64,000 nucleotides of DNA. Origin: Streptococcus suis (GTDB lineage: Bacteria > Bacillota > Bacilli > Lactobacillales > Streptococcaceae). Position 1 is the stretch's first letter; each line of letters starts with the position of its first letter. The translations under genes and the position numbers were made by a program. The notes beneath the pieces are model-generated. The model made no database searches. It was not told the origin of the DNA and saw only the letters and a list, made by a program, of their open reading frames with translations. This document shows positions 55,907 through 64,000 of the stretch, in pieces. The DNA lies in assembly GCA_029593465.1 (NCBI GenBank), contig JAKTNK010000010.1, positions 1 through 64,000 on the forward strand, in the 5' to 3' direction.

Positions 55907-57411
55907 TGTTTAAGAAATTGTCAAAGCTGGGGCAAGCTTTCATGTTGCCTATTTCCATTTTACCAGTAGCGGGTCTGTTGCTTGGTATCGGTGGTGCTCT
56001 GTCAAATGCTAGCGCTGTAGCCCAATACCCTATTTTAAACCAAGAATGGTTGCAGGTTGTTTTCAAGGTAATGAGTGGAGCAGGCGGTGCGGTTTTTGCC
56101 AATATTGCTCTGATTTTCTGTATTGGTGTCGCTGTTGGCTTAGCCGATGCCGATAAGGGGACTGCTGGCCTTTCTGGTGGTGTTGCTTACCTGGTTTACA
56201 CGGCAACAATTAGTGCGCTACTAGGGATTTTTTCACCTGAGGATGCGACCATTGATACGGGTGTCTTAGGCGCTTTGATTATTGGTTATTTGGTATCTGT
56301 TTTACATAATCGTTATCGCAAAATTGAATTGCCACAGTATCTAGGCTTCTTTGGTGGGTCACGCTTTATCCCCATCATTTCTTCTTTGCTAGCCATTGTT
56401 TTAGGTGCTATTTTTTACATTATTTGGCCACCCATTCAAGGCGTTTTGGTTGTCTTGGGTGAAAATATTGCTAAAATGGGTAGTCTTGGTTCCTTCTTTT
56501 ATGGCTTTTTCCTTCGCTTGACTGGTGCTGTTGGACTACACCATACCATTTACCCGATGTTTTGGTACACGTCTTTGGGTGGTAGTGAGGAAGTTGCTGG
56601 CAAGGTCGTCAGCGGAGCACAAAATATCTTTTTTGCCCAGCTAGCTGATCCTAATCATAATGGATTATTTACTTATGGCACACGCTTTTTCGCAGGACGT
56701 TTTGCAACCATGATGTTTGGCTTGCCAGCCGTCTGCTTGGCTATGTACCACTCCATTCCTAAGAAAAATCGCAAAGCAAATGGTAGTTTTTATTTCAGTA
56801 GTGGTTTAACCTCTTTCTTGACGGGGATTACTGAGCCAATTGAATTTTCCTTCCTTTTTGTTGCGCCATGGTTGTATGTCTTGCACGCCTTTTTAGATGG
56901 TCTATCTTTCTTGGTTGCTGATTTACTGTCTATTCGCATTGGTAATTCCTTCTCAGGTGGTGTTATTGACTTTACGCTCTTTGGCGTTTTGCAGGGTAAT
57001 GATCATACTAATTGGATTCGTGTCTTGCCTGTGGGGATTCTTTGGGCAGCGGTGTACTATGTTATCTTCAAATACTTGATAACACGCTTCCACGTTGCTG
57101 TCCCTGGTATGCTTGATAGTGATGACACATCCACCACACCAAACCAATCAACTTCAAATAGCAGTCTAACAGAGACCGCACAAGCCCTTATCCAAGCGCT
57201 TGGTGGGCAAGATAATATCGAATATGTGACAGCCTGTGCGACGCGTTTGCGCGTGTCTCTCAAAGATAGCCAACAAGCAGATAAGGAGAGCTTAAAACAG
57301 TTAGGTGCAACAGCAGTCCTTGAAGTGGAAAATGGTATCCAGGCTATTTATGGCGGTAAATCAAACCTCTATAGTCAGGAAATCAACCATCTTTTAGGTT
57401 CAGAAGATTAG
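55906..57411 (+). CDS. PTS transporter EIICB, glucose family
   Basis: The protein has 501 residues from ATG 55906, chosen because AAGGAGG is 6 nt away (ATG 55903 is only 3 nt away). The EIIC domain covers about residues 1-395 with ten helices (KLGQAFMLPISILPVAGLLL, SFLTGITEPIEFSFLFVAPW). The EIIB domain at the end has the phosphocysteine site YVTACATRLRV. No EIIA domain is present, so a separate EIIA must phosphorylate it. Joined to nanE, it probably takes up N-acetylmannosamine or a related amino sugar. Confidence 0.88.
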   Translation: MFKKLSKLGQAFMLPISILPVAGLLLGIGGALSNASAVAQYPILNQEWLQVVFKVMSGAGGAVFANIALIFCIGVAVGLADADKGTAGLSGGVAYLVYTATISALLGIFSPEDATIDTGVLGALIIGYLVSVLHNRYRKIELPQYLGFFGGSRFIPIISSLLAIVLGAIFYIIWPPIQGVLVVLGENIAKMGSLGSFFYGFFLRLTGAVGLHHTIYPMFWYTSLGGSEEVAGKVVSGAQNIFFAQLADPNHNGLFTYGTRFFAGRFATMMFGLPAVCLAMYHSIPKKNRKANGSFYFSSGLTSFLTGITEPIEFSFLFVAPWLYVLHAFLDGLSFLVADLLSIRIGNSFSGGVIDFTLFGVLQGNDHTNWIRVLPVGILWAAVYYVIFKYLITRFHVAVPGMLDSDDTSTTPNQSTSNSSLTETAQALIQALGGQDNIEYVTACATRLRVSLKDSQQADKESLKQLGATAVLEVENGIQAIYGGKSNLYSQEINHLLGSED

Positions 57412-57520
57412 TGTTGTTATCCTAAAAATGTAACTCCTATCGGCGGAATCGGTAGTGATAAGGCATTTGAAAAGCATTTGCCTCGCTGCAAGAGGCTAAT
57501 AGCGGATACCAATCAACGAT

Positions 57521-57558
57521 AAAACTCCCTTGAAAGTAATAGCTTTCAAGGGAGTTTT
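57521..57558 (+). terminator. Strong hairpin after the PTS gene
   Basis: A perfect 16-bp stem, AAAACTCCCTTGAAAG/CTTTCAAGGGAGTTTT, has loop TAATAG. It lies 110 nt after the PTS stop. Its A- and T-rich ends allow use in both directions, including for the convergent LtrA gene. Confidence 0.85.
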
Positions 57559-57679
57559 GTACTTTGGCGGTTTATCAATGTTTTAGCTAAGCAATGCGTT
57601 GATGCTAAAGAGGACTTTTCTTATCGCTTGCTTGCTATCAACTCCTTAGAAAAGGATTCCTTTTTAACCTTGAGCAAGG

Positions 57680-58846
57680 TTAAAACCATTCAAATTGCAT
57701 GTTACGGTGTATCTTGCTTTGTTTGTTGTAAAAGCTGATAAATTGCGTTTCAATGGCAAAAAGAAAGGCTGTGGTGATGTAGGTCACTAGATTGCTATTG
57801 TAGGCAAATAGTAGGCTGGCTAGGAGCGCTATCGCAAAGAGCGTTACTTGTATGAGGTAATAACGAAACGGGTAGCGCAGGTAGTCTTTATTGTGTCTGC
57901 CGTTTGATAGCACAGCCCATTGGAACAAGGCTAAGCCTGCATAAAGAAAGAGTACGACAAAGGTCTTGTGAGCCTTGGGGTCGGTCAAAAAGCTAAAGGA
58001 GACAGTCGTCATAATCAGTCCGATAAAGATAGGGTAGTGACTGTAGATCAAATGAAGCCCTTGTGTGTCAGCAGCTTCGTCGATGGCATGATCAAATTGT
58101 CCGAAGTAATACAAAAAGAGCAAAACAGTGATTAGGAAGTAGCAGACAGAGCGACCAGTGAAGGTTTCAGGAGTAAAGAAATTAGTAATGCCTAAAATCA
58201 TCTCACCAAAAGTGATAATAACCAGAAGCGACACGCGCTCGATTAAGTGCGGGAGGTTGATAGGCACACGATTCATGCCCTTTCCAAAGACAATAGGCAG
58301 AAGAAAGGTACCGACAATTCCCATGACAAATATCGGCTGGCCGGTAGTGATTGGAAAGAAGGCTGCCAGATAGGTCATTCCGGTACGGATACCGATTATG
58401 ATGAGAAATTTTTTGATTAGATTCTTGTCCTCACTCGTTGTTTTTCGATAGCAAAGTTGTGCGAGGTATTGAAGAAATAGGGTTAAGGATAAGGTTCCTG
58501 TCACGAGGCAAAAAAGATGGAAGTATGGTTGCCAATTTTCGGTGATAAACATACTCGTCGCAAAGAGCATGAGCCCCATATTGGTAAACAAGACAACTAT
58601 ATTAAATAGGGAATTGCGCCCATAACGATTGGTAAATACGGTCTGAATCATCCAAGTATTGACCAAAATGAGAAGAATCAACAGAAAAATAGAAAAAGTC
58701 TCCCAAGTCACGATACCGTGATGAAGATGATGAATGAGGGCTGTCGTTCTTGAGATAGCATAAACGAACACCAAGTCGTAAAAGAGCTCGGTGAACTCAA
58801 CTCGTTTGTGTTTGATAAGGTTAGGCATATCAGTATTCCTTTCCAT
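57680..58846 (-). CDS. LtrA-family membrane protein
   Basis: The protein has 388 residues from the ATG at 58846 (AAGGAG 10 nt upstream); the ATG at 58828 (MPNLIKHKRVEFTELFYDLV) with AAAGGA 8 nt upstream is equally likely. The KRVEFTELFYDLVFVYAI block is the signature of the low-temperature-requirement A family, followed by about ten helices and ITFGEMILGI. Its function is unknown beyond the Listeria phenotype that gave the name. It has its own transcript. Confidence 0.87.
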   Translation of the reverse strand: MERNTDMPNLIKHKRVEFTELFYDLVFVYAISRTTALIHHLHHGIVTWETFSIFLLILLILVNTWMIQTVFTNRYGRNSLFNIVVLFTNMGLMLFATSMFITENWQPYFHLFCLVTGTLSLTLFLQYLAQLCYRKTTSEDKNLIKKFLIIIGIRTGMTYLAAFFPITTGQPIFVMGIVGTFLLPIVFGKGMNRVPINLPHLIERVSLLVIITFGEMILGITNFFTPETFTGRSVCYFLITVLLFLYYFGQFDHAIDEAADTQGLHLIYSHYPIFIGLIMTTVSFSFLTDPKAHKTFVVLFLYAGLALFQWAVLSNGRHNKDYLRYPFRYYLIQVTLFAIALLASLLFAYNSNLVTYITTAFLFAIETQFISFYNKQSKIHRNMQFEWF

Positions 58847-59008
58847 GAAGTAAAATCTCCTTATTCTATCAATTTCCGCTTGTTTTGACCAGCCCTTAAA
58901 GGGAAATCTTAAAGGAAATTCGGAATGATTTGATTGTTGTGCTATAATGGTGTTATTACATTTTGAACAATCGTTAAATGGTGTCCCCTAGAAAGGAAAA
59001 TTCCCACA

Positions 59009-59701
59009 TTGTATTACAAATTTCTACTCTTTGATCTTGATCACACCTTGTTGGACTTTGATGCCGCAGAAGAAGCTGCCTTGACGGAACTGCTTTTAGA
59101 AGTCGGTGTGGAAGATATAGAGGCTTATAAAGCCCACTATAAGCCGATGAACCAGCAACTATGGCGTGATTTAGAAGCTAAAAAAATCACGAAACCTCAA
59201 TTAGTCAAGACCCGATTTGCTCTGTTATTTGAGCATTTTGGGCATCGGGTAGATGGTGAGGCCATGGCGATGCTATATGAAAAACATCTTAGCCAGCAAG
59301 GGCAGACTTATCGTGGTGCGCTGGAGTTATTAGAAGACTTGACGGCCGCTGGGTATGACATATACGGAGCGACCAATGGCATTACAGCCATTCAAGAAGG
59401 GCGTCTGGCACGATCAAGTATCGGAAACTTCTTTAAGCAAGTTTTTATTTCGGAACAGTCAGGAACTGCCAAGCCAGATCCTGCTTATTATGACTGGATA
59501 GCCCAACAGATTGATGGTTTTCAAAAACAAACAGCGCTTATGATTGGAGATAGCCTATCTGCAGATATTCAAGGCGGTCATAATGCTGGCATTGATACCA
59601 TTTGGTATAATGAACGAGACCTGGTGAATGATACCATACTTGAGCCAACTTATGTCGCTGATAGCTACGATGCCATTCGTGCGATACTATTAAATCACTA
59701 G
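59009..59701 (+). CDS. yjjG: YjjG-type HAD nucleotidase
   Basis: The protein has 230 residues from TTG 59009 with AAAGGA upstream. Motif 1 is FDLDHTLLDFD, motif 2 GATNGI, and motif 3 MIGDSLSADIQGG. This combination with a helical cap fits the noncanonical pyrimidine nucleotidases that clean up unusual dUMP analogues. It stands alone before the mobile-element debris. Confidence 0.88.
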   Translation: MYYKFLLFDLDHTLLDFDAAEEAALTELLLEVGVEDIEAYKAHYKPMNQQLWRDLEAKKITKPQLVKTRFALLFEHFGHRVDGEAMAMLYEKHLSQQGQTYRGALELLEDLTAAGYDIYGATNGITAIQEGRLARSSIGNFFKQVFISEQSGTAKPDPAYYDWIAQQIDGFQKQTALMIGDSLSADIQGGHNAGIDTIWYNERDLVNDTILEPTYVADSYDAIRAILLNH

Positions 59702-59868
59702 CAGGTAAGGACGGGGCTGAATTTCCATCTTTTTCTTATTCGCTGTGTTTGAGGATGAACTGTTGTAGCGGCAGCAAGACCAGAAGACCTTCTTTTTGGT
59801 ATAATATCCACACCTCTCTGAGCAGTCTATTTGTTATTAGTTAACGAGCAAGTTCATTCTCGCTCGTT

Positions 59869-60235
59869 TTATAGTTCTCCGATAAATCGGTAATGAAGTT
59901 CAATGGTAGCTTGGCGATTTTTGCCACGCCCAGTTGGTTGATGGACAATAATATTATCAATCAGCTCATTTACCAGACGAGGTGTTAAGGCATCAAGTTT
60001 TGTGTATTTGCGAATGGTTCGTAAAAATTGTTCGACATTTTCTGTAGCTTCGGTCTGGCTCACTAAAACCTTTTGAAGTTCCTGGATTCGCTGATTCAGT
60101 TCAACTTGCTCGCTTTTATAGCCGTCCGCCAGTTTTCGGAAACGGTCGTCACTAATCTCACCCAAAAGTTGTTTTTCGTATAGCTTTTGGATAATGGTAT
60201 CCAATTCCTTCGAACGTTTAGGTGTTGGATAAAAG
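59869..60235 (-). pseudogene. Serine recombinase, C-terminal fragment
   Basis: The frame reads SKELDTIIQKLYEKQLLGEI, then DRFRKLADGYKSEQ, and ends YRFIGEL. This is the DUF4368-type tail of Tn5397/ICE-like large serine recombinases. Upstream of about 60235 the frame no longer makes recombinase sense, so the catalytic and DNA-binding parts are gone. It differs from the recombinase at the left edge of the window. Confidence 0.82.
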
Positions 60236-60620
60236 CAGGTAAGCTAATGGTGGGTAAATAGGCTCCCAATTCTGTGACGTCCCATTCGGGCAGTTTGGGT
60301 ATCAAGCCCCAGAACGTTTGTTCGCGAATTTCCGCGCCGAGTTTCTTTAAATATTGGTTGGTTTCATAGTCGTCCATAAAATCCTTATCTATTATTGTTA
60401 GTATCCATGACATCATAACTCTCATCGGTAAGGAAGTCCAGCCCATTTTGGATGTATTTTTTACAATCTGGAAATGAGTTTCGAAAATTGGTTTTTGAAA
60501 ACAAACTCGGCTTTTCGAGGGTGTTTGCCGGTAACTACAGGTTAAATTTGGGGCACAAAACACAGGATGGGTTATTTTATTGCTTACTCCTTTTGGGTGG
60601 CAGAAAATTGGTTTATGGTT
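60236..60620 (-). pseudogene. Mobile-element gene fragments
   Basis: A frame from ATG 60377 (AAGGA upstream) reads MDDYETNQYLKKLGAEIREQ, then LIPKLPEWDVTELGAYLP, and runs into the recombinase fragment. Just before it another frame reads FPDCKKYIQNGLDFLTDESY and ends at about 60390. These look like ends of two small ICE or plasmid genes in tandem. I do not recognise the families. Confidence 0.45.
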
Positions 60621-60896
60621 GCTTTCAAACGCCAACTATTTGGCACAGGGAGGTTTGAGGATTATCGGACTGGGTAGCTGTTTGAGTGTTAAAACTGATT
60701 CTGCGTTGATTATCTTTCACCTTGAAAGAAGTGGAGACCATGAAGGATGAATGAAGGTAAGGAAGCCCTACTGACCCTCCCAAAACAGCCCAAGAATGAT
60801 AATAAGTCGCCTGACGAAAGACCTTAGAAACGGCGACACTTCGCCAACTAAATATCGCTCGAGGCGAAAGGCGAAGCGAATTCAAAAAGCACACAG
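60621..60896. other. Region without an assured gene
   Basis: A minus-strand frame (60625-60894) is open and lacks a ribosome site; its Ser/Arg-rich product looks like a chance translation. The plus strand has many stops. It may be untranslated mobile-element DNA. Confidence 0.4.
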
Positions 60897-60924
60897 AAAA
60901 GGGCTAGATTGCCAGCCCTTTTAG
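60897..60924. terminator. Bidirectional terminator
   Basis: AAAAGGGCT pairs perfectly with AGCCCTTTT around an 8-nt loop. Confidence 0.75.
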
Positions 60925-60980
60925 AGTTATATCTTATTTTTCAAGAATATCTATTGCTAAAATCTCAACTGTTTGATTCA

Positions 60981-61280
60981 TTAGGTCCTTAGGTAGTCAG
61001 CGGAAAATTCAGCTTGTTCAATCTTATCTAGCAAGGCTTGACCCTCTTTTGGAGCTTCAAGTTGACAAGTAAATCTTAGGACTTTGTCGGCGTCCAGACT
61101 ATGAAATGCTTCGAAAGTTTCATTCTCTTCAACCTGTCTCCAATCCACTTTAAAATTATTAAAGCGAGATAGCTTAATTCTGTCTCCAGCTTCTAGTTCA
61201 AGATAAGCATGGCGATATGTATCCTTGAGCCGTTCAGCACTTTTCAGTCCAGCGAATAGGGGTTGCTTTAACTTTTCCAT
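60981..61280 (-). CDS. Small protein of unknown function
   Basis: The 99-residue protein starts MEKLKQPLFAGLKSAERLKD with AAAGGAG 6 nt upstream on the minus strand, so it is a real gene. It is charged, has no membrane segment, and could be a small beta/alpha domain. I recognise no family. It is divergent from the type III restriction-modification genes and may be part of the same island. Confidence 0.7.
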   Translation of the reverse strand: MEKLKQPLFAGLKSAERLKDTYRHAYLELEAGDRIKLSRFNNFKVDWRQVEENETFEAFHSLDADKVLRFTCQLEAPKEGQALLDKIEQAEFSADYLRT

Positions 61281-61408
61281 AAAAATCTCCTTTCGAGTTA
61301 GGTTGTTGCTCTCAGAGGATAACTCTCTTTGCGAGAAAAGTCCAGTGTTTTTTGGAGAAAATGTCAGTGAGTAAGTACCGAGAAGATTATGAGAACGGTG
61401 TCAAGATA

Positions 61409-61417
61409 TGCTATAAT
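61409..61417 (+). promoter_or_regulatory. Extended -10 promoter of the mod-res operon
   Basis: TGC followed by TATAAT (61412-61417) starts a transcript of about 140 nt before mod. This leader contains the duplicated palindromic unit. Confidence 0.65.
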
Positions 61418-61445
61418 AGAACCAGAAAAATTCAATCAACCCGAA

Positions 61446-61517
61446 GGGTACCCTTCCTTTATTATATTCATAATAAAGGAAGGGTACCCTTCCTTTATTA
61501 TATTCATAATAAAGGAA
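61446..61517. repeat. Exact tandem duplication of a 36-bp palindromic unit
   Basis: The unit consists of GGGTACCC, then TTCCTTTATTAT, ATTC, ATAATAAAGGAA. Copies lie at 61446-61481 and 61482-61517 without a difference. The 12-bp arms TTCCTTTATTAT/ATAATAAAGGAA are perfect inverted repeats and GGGTACCC is itself a palindrome. In the mRNA each copy can form a hairpin, 47 nt or less upstream of mod. Confidence 0.85.
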
Positions 61518-61564
61518 TACCATCAGCCCTTCAACAATTTTTAGCTGAAAGGTAGACCAATATA

Positions 61565-63472
61565 ATGAAGCAAGACTTAGAGCGACTCCTAGAACAAAAT
61601 GAAACCTTTATGGTGGAAGGTGTACTCAACAAAAATAAATTGGCTGAGTTGGCGCGACAGTACAATCCTGAACTGCTTAATCTTTTAATGTCTGATGATA
61701 AGATTTCCCAACATTTCTTTGCCACGCTTGAAACTGGCGTTCTTGTCTTCAAAAAAGATGTTTTTTTGCAGTTTTTGAACAATAAGGAGTTTCTACCTGA
61801 TAGCTTTACTGCCTATAAGACAAAGATTGGTTTAGCGACTGGTGATAAATACCTTTCCGAAAATCAAGAAGTTGTCCTCAACTTCCCTTATAAAGACTGT
61901 ATCCTTGAAGGTGGACAGACTAAGGATGATGCCAAACGTCAGGAGATTTTCTTTAATGAAACGCTTGCGCCAACGGAAATCAATCGCTTGTTGGACGACA
62001 AAGTTTTAACCAACTTTCAACGCTATGATGAAACTGGAGAGCATGAAGTAGAAGAACTCAATGCTACCGATAACCTCATCATCAAAGGCAATAACCTCAT
62101 TGCTCTTCATAGCCTCAAGAAACGCTTTGCTGGTAAGGTTAAGCTGATTTATATTGATCCACCTTACAATACGGGGAATGATGGTTTTAATTATAATGAC
62201 ACGTTCAATCATTCAACGTGGTTGATTTTTATGAAGAATCGTTTAGAGGTAGCTCGGGAGCTGCTTTCAGATGAAGGTGTGATTTTCTTGAGTATAGATC
62301 GAAATGAATTTGCAGAATTAAAAGTTATACTTGATGAGATATTTAGAGGTGGGTATCAAGGAACTGTCATAAATATTTCTACACCAAACGGTAGGGACTA
62401 CGGTAATTTTGCACAAACACATGATTATATACATATCTACTCTAAAAATAGAGATAAAGTAGTACTTAACCCATTAGAAGCAGAAAAAGATAAATTTAAG
62501 AAAAAGGATAGTTTAGGTAGTTATTATCTTCATCCATTATTTAATAGTAATTCAGCATTTCATAGTGAAAATCGCCCTAACCTTTATTATCCTTTTTATA
62601 TTTCAGGTGATTGCGATAGCGAGGAGTATTATAGCTTGTCCGTAATTAGAGATGAACAACATACAGTCGAAGTATATCCACCTAAATCTCAGACAGATGG
62701 TACACAGTTTGTATGGAGATGGGGGAAAGAAAAAGCGACGAGTGAAAAATATGATTTGGTTGCTCAGAAAAAAACGGATGGTACTTATCGAATTGCACAA
62801 AAAATGAGACCTAAGAAGCAAATAGCTAGAACCGTTTGGAGTGAAACTAGCTTTACAAACAGACGTGGAACTGAGGAGCTTCAGCTGATTTTTGGAGAAA
62901 AAATATTTTCATTTCCTAAACCAGAAAATTTAATTAAAAGAATTATTGAAATTGCTACAAATGAAGGTGACATTGTCCTCGACTACCACCTTGGTTCAGG
63001 CACGACGGCAGCCGTTGCCCACAAGATGAACCGCCAATATATCGGCATTGAGCAGATGGATTATATTGAGACGGTTTCGGTGGAACGATTGAAAAAGGTT
63101 ATCGCTGGTGAGCAAGGCGGCATCTCGAAAGACGTCAACTGGACAGGTGGAGGCAGTTTTGTTTACGCCGAACTCAAAAATGATGCTCAGGACTTCAAAA
63201 ATGCTATCCTTGAGGCGACAACAACTGAAAAATTGCTGGAGCTGTTTGATCTTGCTAAAAAATCATCATTTCTATCTTACCGTATTGACCCCAAAAAGCT
63301 AAAAACGAATGAGTTTTGTCAACTTTCCTTGGCAGAACAAAAGCAACTCTTGTCTGAGATTATCGACAATAATAATCTCTATGTGAATTATGATGATATG
63401 GATGATAGCGATTATCAGGTGTCTGCCAATGACAAAAAGCTCAATCATGCTTTCTACGGAAAGGAAAAATAA
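61565..63472 (+). CDS. mod: Type III restriction-modification DNA methyltransferase (Mod)
   Basis: The 635-residue protein is a beta-class adenine methyltransferase: catalytic motif IV IYIDPPYNTGNDGF (about residues 197-210) comes before the SAM-binding motif I VLDYHLGSGTTAAVAHKMNR. The stretch between (about residues 270-450) is the variable target-recognition domain. Its AT content is higher than the flanks, which suggests exchange of specificity. It methylates one strand of a short asymmetric site and guides Res. No simple-sequence tract for phase variation was seen inside the gene. Confidence 0.92.
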   Translation: MKQDLERLLEQNETFMVEGVLNKNKLAELARQYNPELLNLLMSDDKISQHFFATLETGVLVFKKDVFLQFLNNKEFLPDSFTAYKTKIGLATGDKYLSENQEVVLNFPYKDCILEGGQTKDDAKRQEIFFNETLAPTEINRLLDDKVLTNFQRYDETGEHEVEELNATDNLIIKGNNLIALHSLKKRFAGKVKLIYIDPPYNTGNDGFNYNDTFNHSTWLIFMKNRLEVARELLSDEGVIFLSIDRNEFAELKVILDEIFRGGYQGTVINISTPNGRDYGNFAQTHDYIHIYSKNRDKVVLNPLEAEKDKFKKKDSLGSYYLHPLFNSNSAFHSENRPNLYYPFYISGDCDSEEYYSLSVIRDEQHTVEVYPPKSQTDGTQFVWRWGKEKATSEKYDLVAQKKTDGTYRIAQKMRPKKQIARTVWSETSFTNRRGTEELQLIFGEKIFSFPKPENLIKRIIEIATNEGDIVLDYHLGSGTTAAVAHKMNRQYIGIEQMDYIETVSVERLKKVIAGEQGGISKDVNWTGGGSFVYAELKNDAQDFKNAILEATTTEKLLELFDLAKKSSFLSYRIDPKKLKTNEFCQLSLAEQKQLLSEIIDNNNLYVNYDDMDDSDYQVSANDKKLNHAFYGKEK

Positions 63473-63475
63473 GCC

Positions 63476-64000
63476 ATGTCCTTTATTTACGAAACTTATG
63501 ACACAGTCAGTCGGTCTGGTTTTAAGGATTTTCGAGCGGATTTGCCAGACTATATCACTAAAAACCTCAAACATCCTCTGCGTCCCTATCAGCAAGAAGC
63601 TATTGGACGGTATTTGCATTACAAGACGGATACAAATAGAGCTATTCCTGAACAAGTTCTCTATAATATGGCGACAGGTTCAGGAAAAACCTTGCTCATG
63701 GCTGCGGTAATTCTTGAAAAGTACCATCAAGGCGAGCGAAATTTCATATTCTTTGTCAACAACGATAACATTCTAACCAAAACCAAGGACAATTTTTTGG
63801 AAAGTAGCTCTGGAAAATATCTCTTTTCAGAGAAAATTGTCATGGACGGACAAATTGTAACCGTGCGTGAAGTGACAGACTTTTCAGACAGCTGTGATGA
63901 TAGTGTCAATATCGTCTTCACTACCATTCAAAAGCTCCACCAAGACCTTAATACCCCACGAGAAAATCGTCTCTCTTATGAACAATTCAAGGATATTTCG
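63476..64000 (+). CDS. res: Type III restriction endonuclease (Res), 5' part
   Basis: The gene starts ATG 63476, 3 nt after mod, with AAGGA upstream, and runs beyond the window (175 codons visible). MSFIYETYDTVSRSGFKDFR leads to the helicase Walker A LYNMATGSGKTLLMAAVILE (about residues 62-81) and IVFTTIQKLHQDL. Res subunits have DEAD-type helicase and C-terminal nuclease domains; only the first part is seen. Together with Mod it forms a complete type III system if the rest is intact. Confidence 0.9.
   Translation, partial: MSFIYETYDTVSRSGFKDFRADLPDYITKNLKHPLRPYQQEAIGRYLHYKTDTNRAIPEQVLYNMATGSGKTLLMAAVILEKYHQGERNFIFFVNNDNILTKTKDNFLESSSGKYLFSEKIVMDGQIVTVREVTDFSDSCDDSVNIVFTTIQKLHQDLNTPRENRLSYEQFKDIS

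Noticed and set aside
60625-60894. Minus-strand 89-codon frame
   Set aside because: No ribosome site, and Ser/Arg-rich composition without a fold pattern; it is kept only as an uncertain region.
61446-61517. Possible CRISPR repeats
   Set aside because: Only two copies directly abut without spacers, and the unit is a full hairpin; no cas genes are in the window.

Overview
The window is chromosomal DNA from a low-GC Gram-positive coccus. The gene set and order (rplU-prp-rpmA, hom-thrB, murB-potABCD, guaA, ylxM-ffh, menA-ndh-cydABCD next to a polyprenyl synthase) fit a Streptococcus of the pyogenic group. No rRNA, tRNA or species marker is present, so I do not name a species. Most genes have clear AGGAGG-type ribosome sites, TATAAT promoters (often with an extended TGn) and simple hairpin terminators.

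Left edge (1-4600): the 3' part of a large serine recombinase, then two adjoining genes of unknown function that each end in an R-x4-H motif typical of HEPN ribonuclease domains. A small membrane protein and a gene-poor stretch follow. This looks like the end of a mobile element with a possible defence or toxin cargo.

4.6-17.4 kb: core and housekeeping genes. These are an aromatic-acid-exporter-like protein, an orphan GtfA/GtfB glycosyltransferase pair, a thioesterase, a broken SDR gene, a MarR-controlled heterodimeric ABC exporter, a uracil-DNA-glycosylase-like protein, rpsU, a CapA-like protein, and rplU-prp-rpmA behind an L21 leader.

17.4-19.5 kb: insertion-sequence scrap. A decayed IS30-family transposase, a frameshifted membrane-protein gene and a decayed IS3-family element lie here.

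19.7-24.3 kb: two paralogous substrate-binding lipoprotein genes, then one permease and one ATPase. Each binding-protein gene has its own strong promoter, a short Tyr/Phe-rich leader peptide, mutually exclusive hairpins and terminators. This is a convincing transcription-attenuation design for aromatic amino acids and is the most interesting regulatory signal here.

24.3-44 kb: polysaccharide deacetylase, hom-thrB-rarD, folC, murB, potABCD, acetyltransferase, lipase-like protein, serB, a broken M48 peptidase, a broken acetyltransferase, a degenerate unknown gene, guaA, a GntR regulator, ylxM and ffh.

44-53.4 kb: a respiratory cluster of menA, ndh and cydABCD with tightly overlapping genes, and a convergent long-chain polyprenyl diphosphate synthase.

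53.4-59.7 kb: a BCCT transporter gene with its middle deleted, then an RpiR regulator-nanE-PTS operon. That operon has a 24-bp palindrome upstream of its promoter and a perfect cre match at its start. An LtrA-like membrane protein and a YjjG-type phosphatase follow.

Right edge (59.8-64 kb): another serine-recombinase fragment, scrambled mobile-element DNA, a small unknown gene and a type III restriction-modification system (mod complete, res cut by the window end). A 36-bp palindrome-bearing unit is duplicated exactly in tandem in the mod 5' region.

At least seven decayed genes in one window indicate ongoing gene loss.
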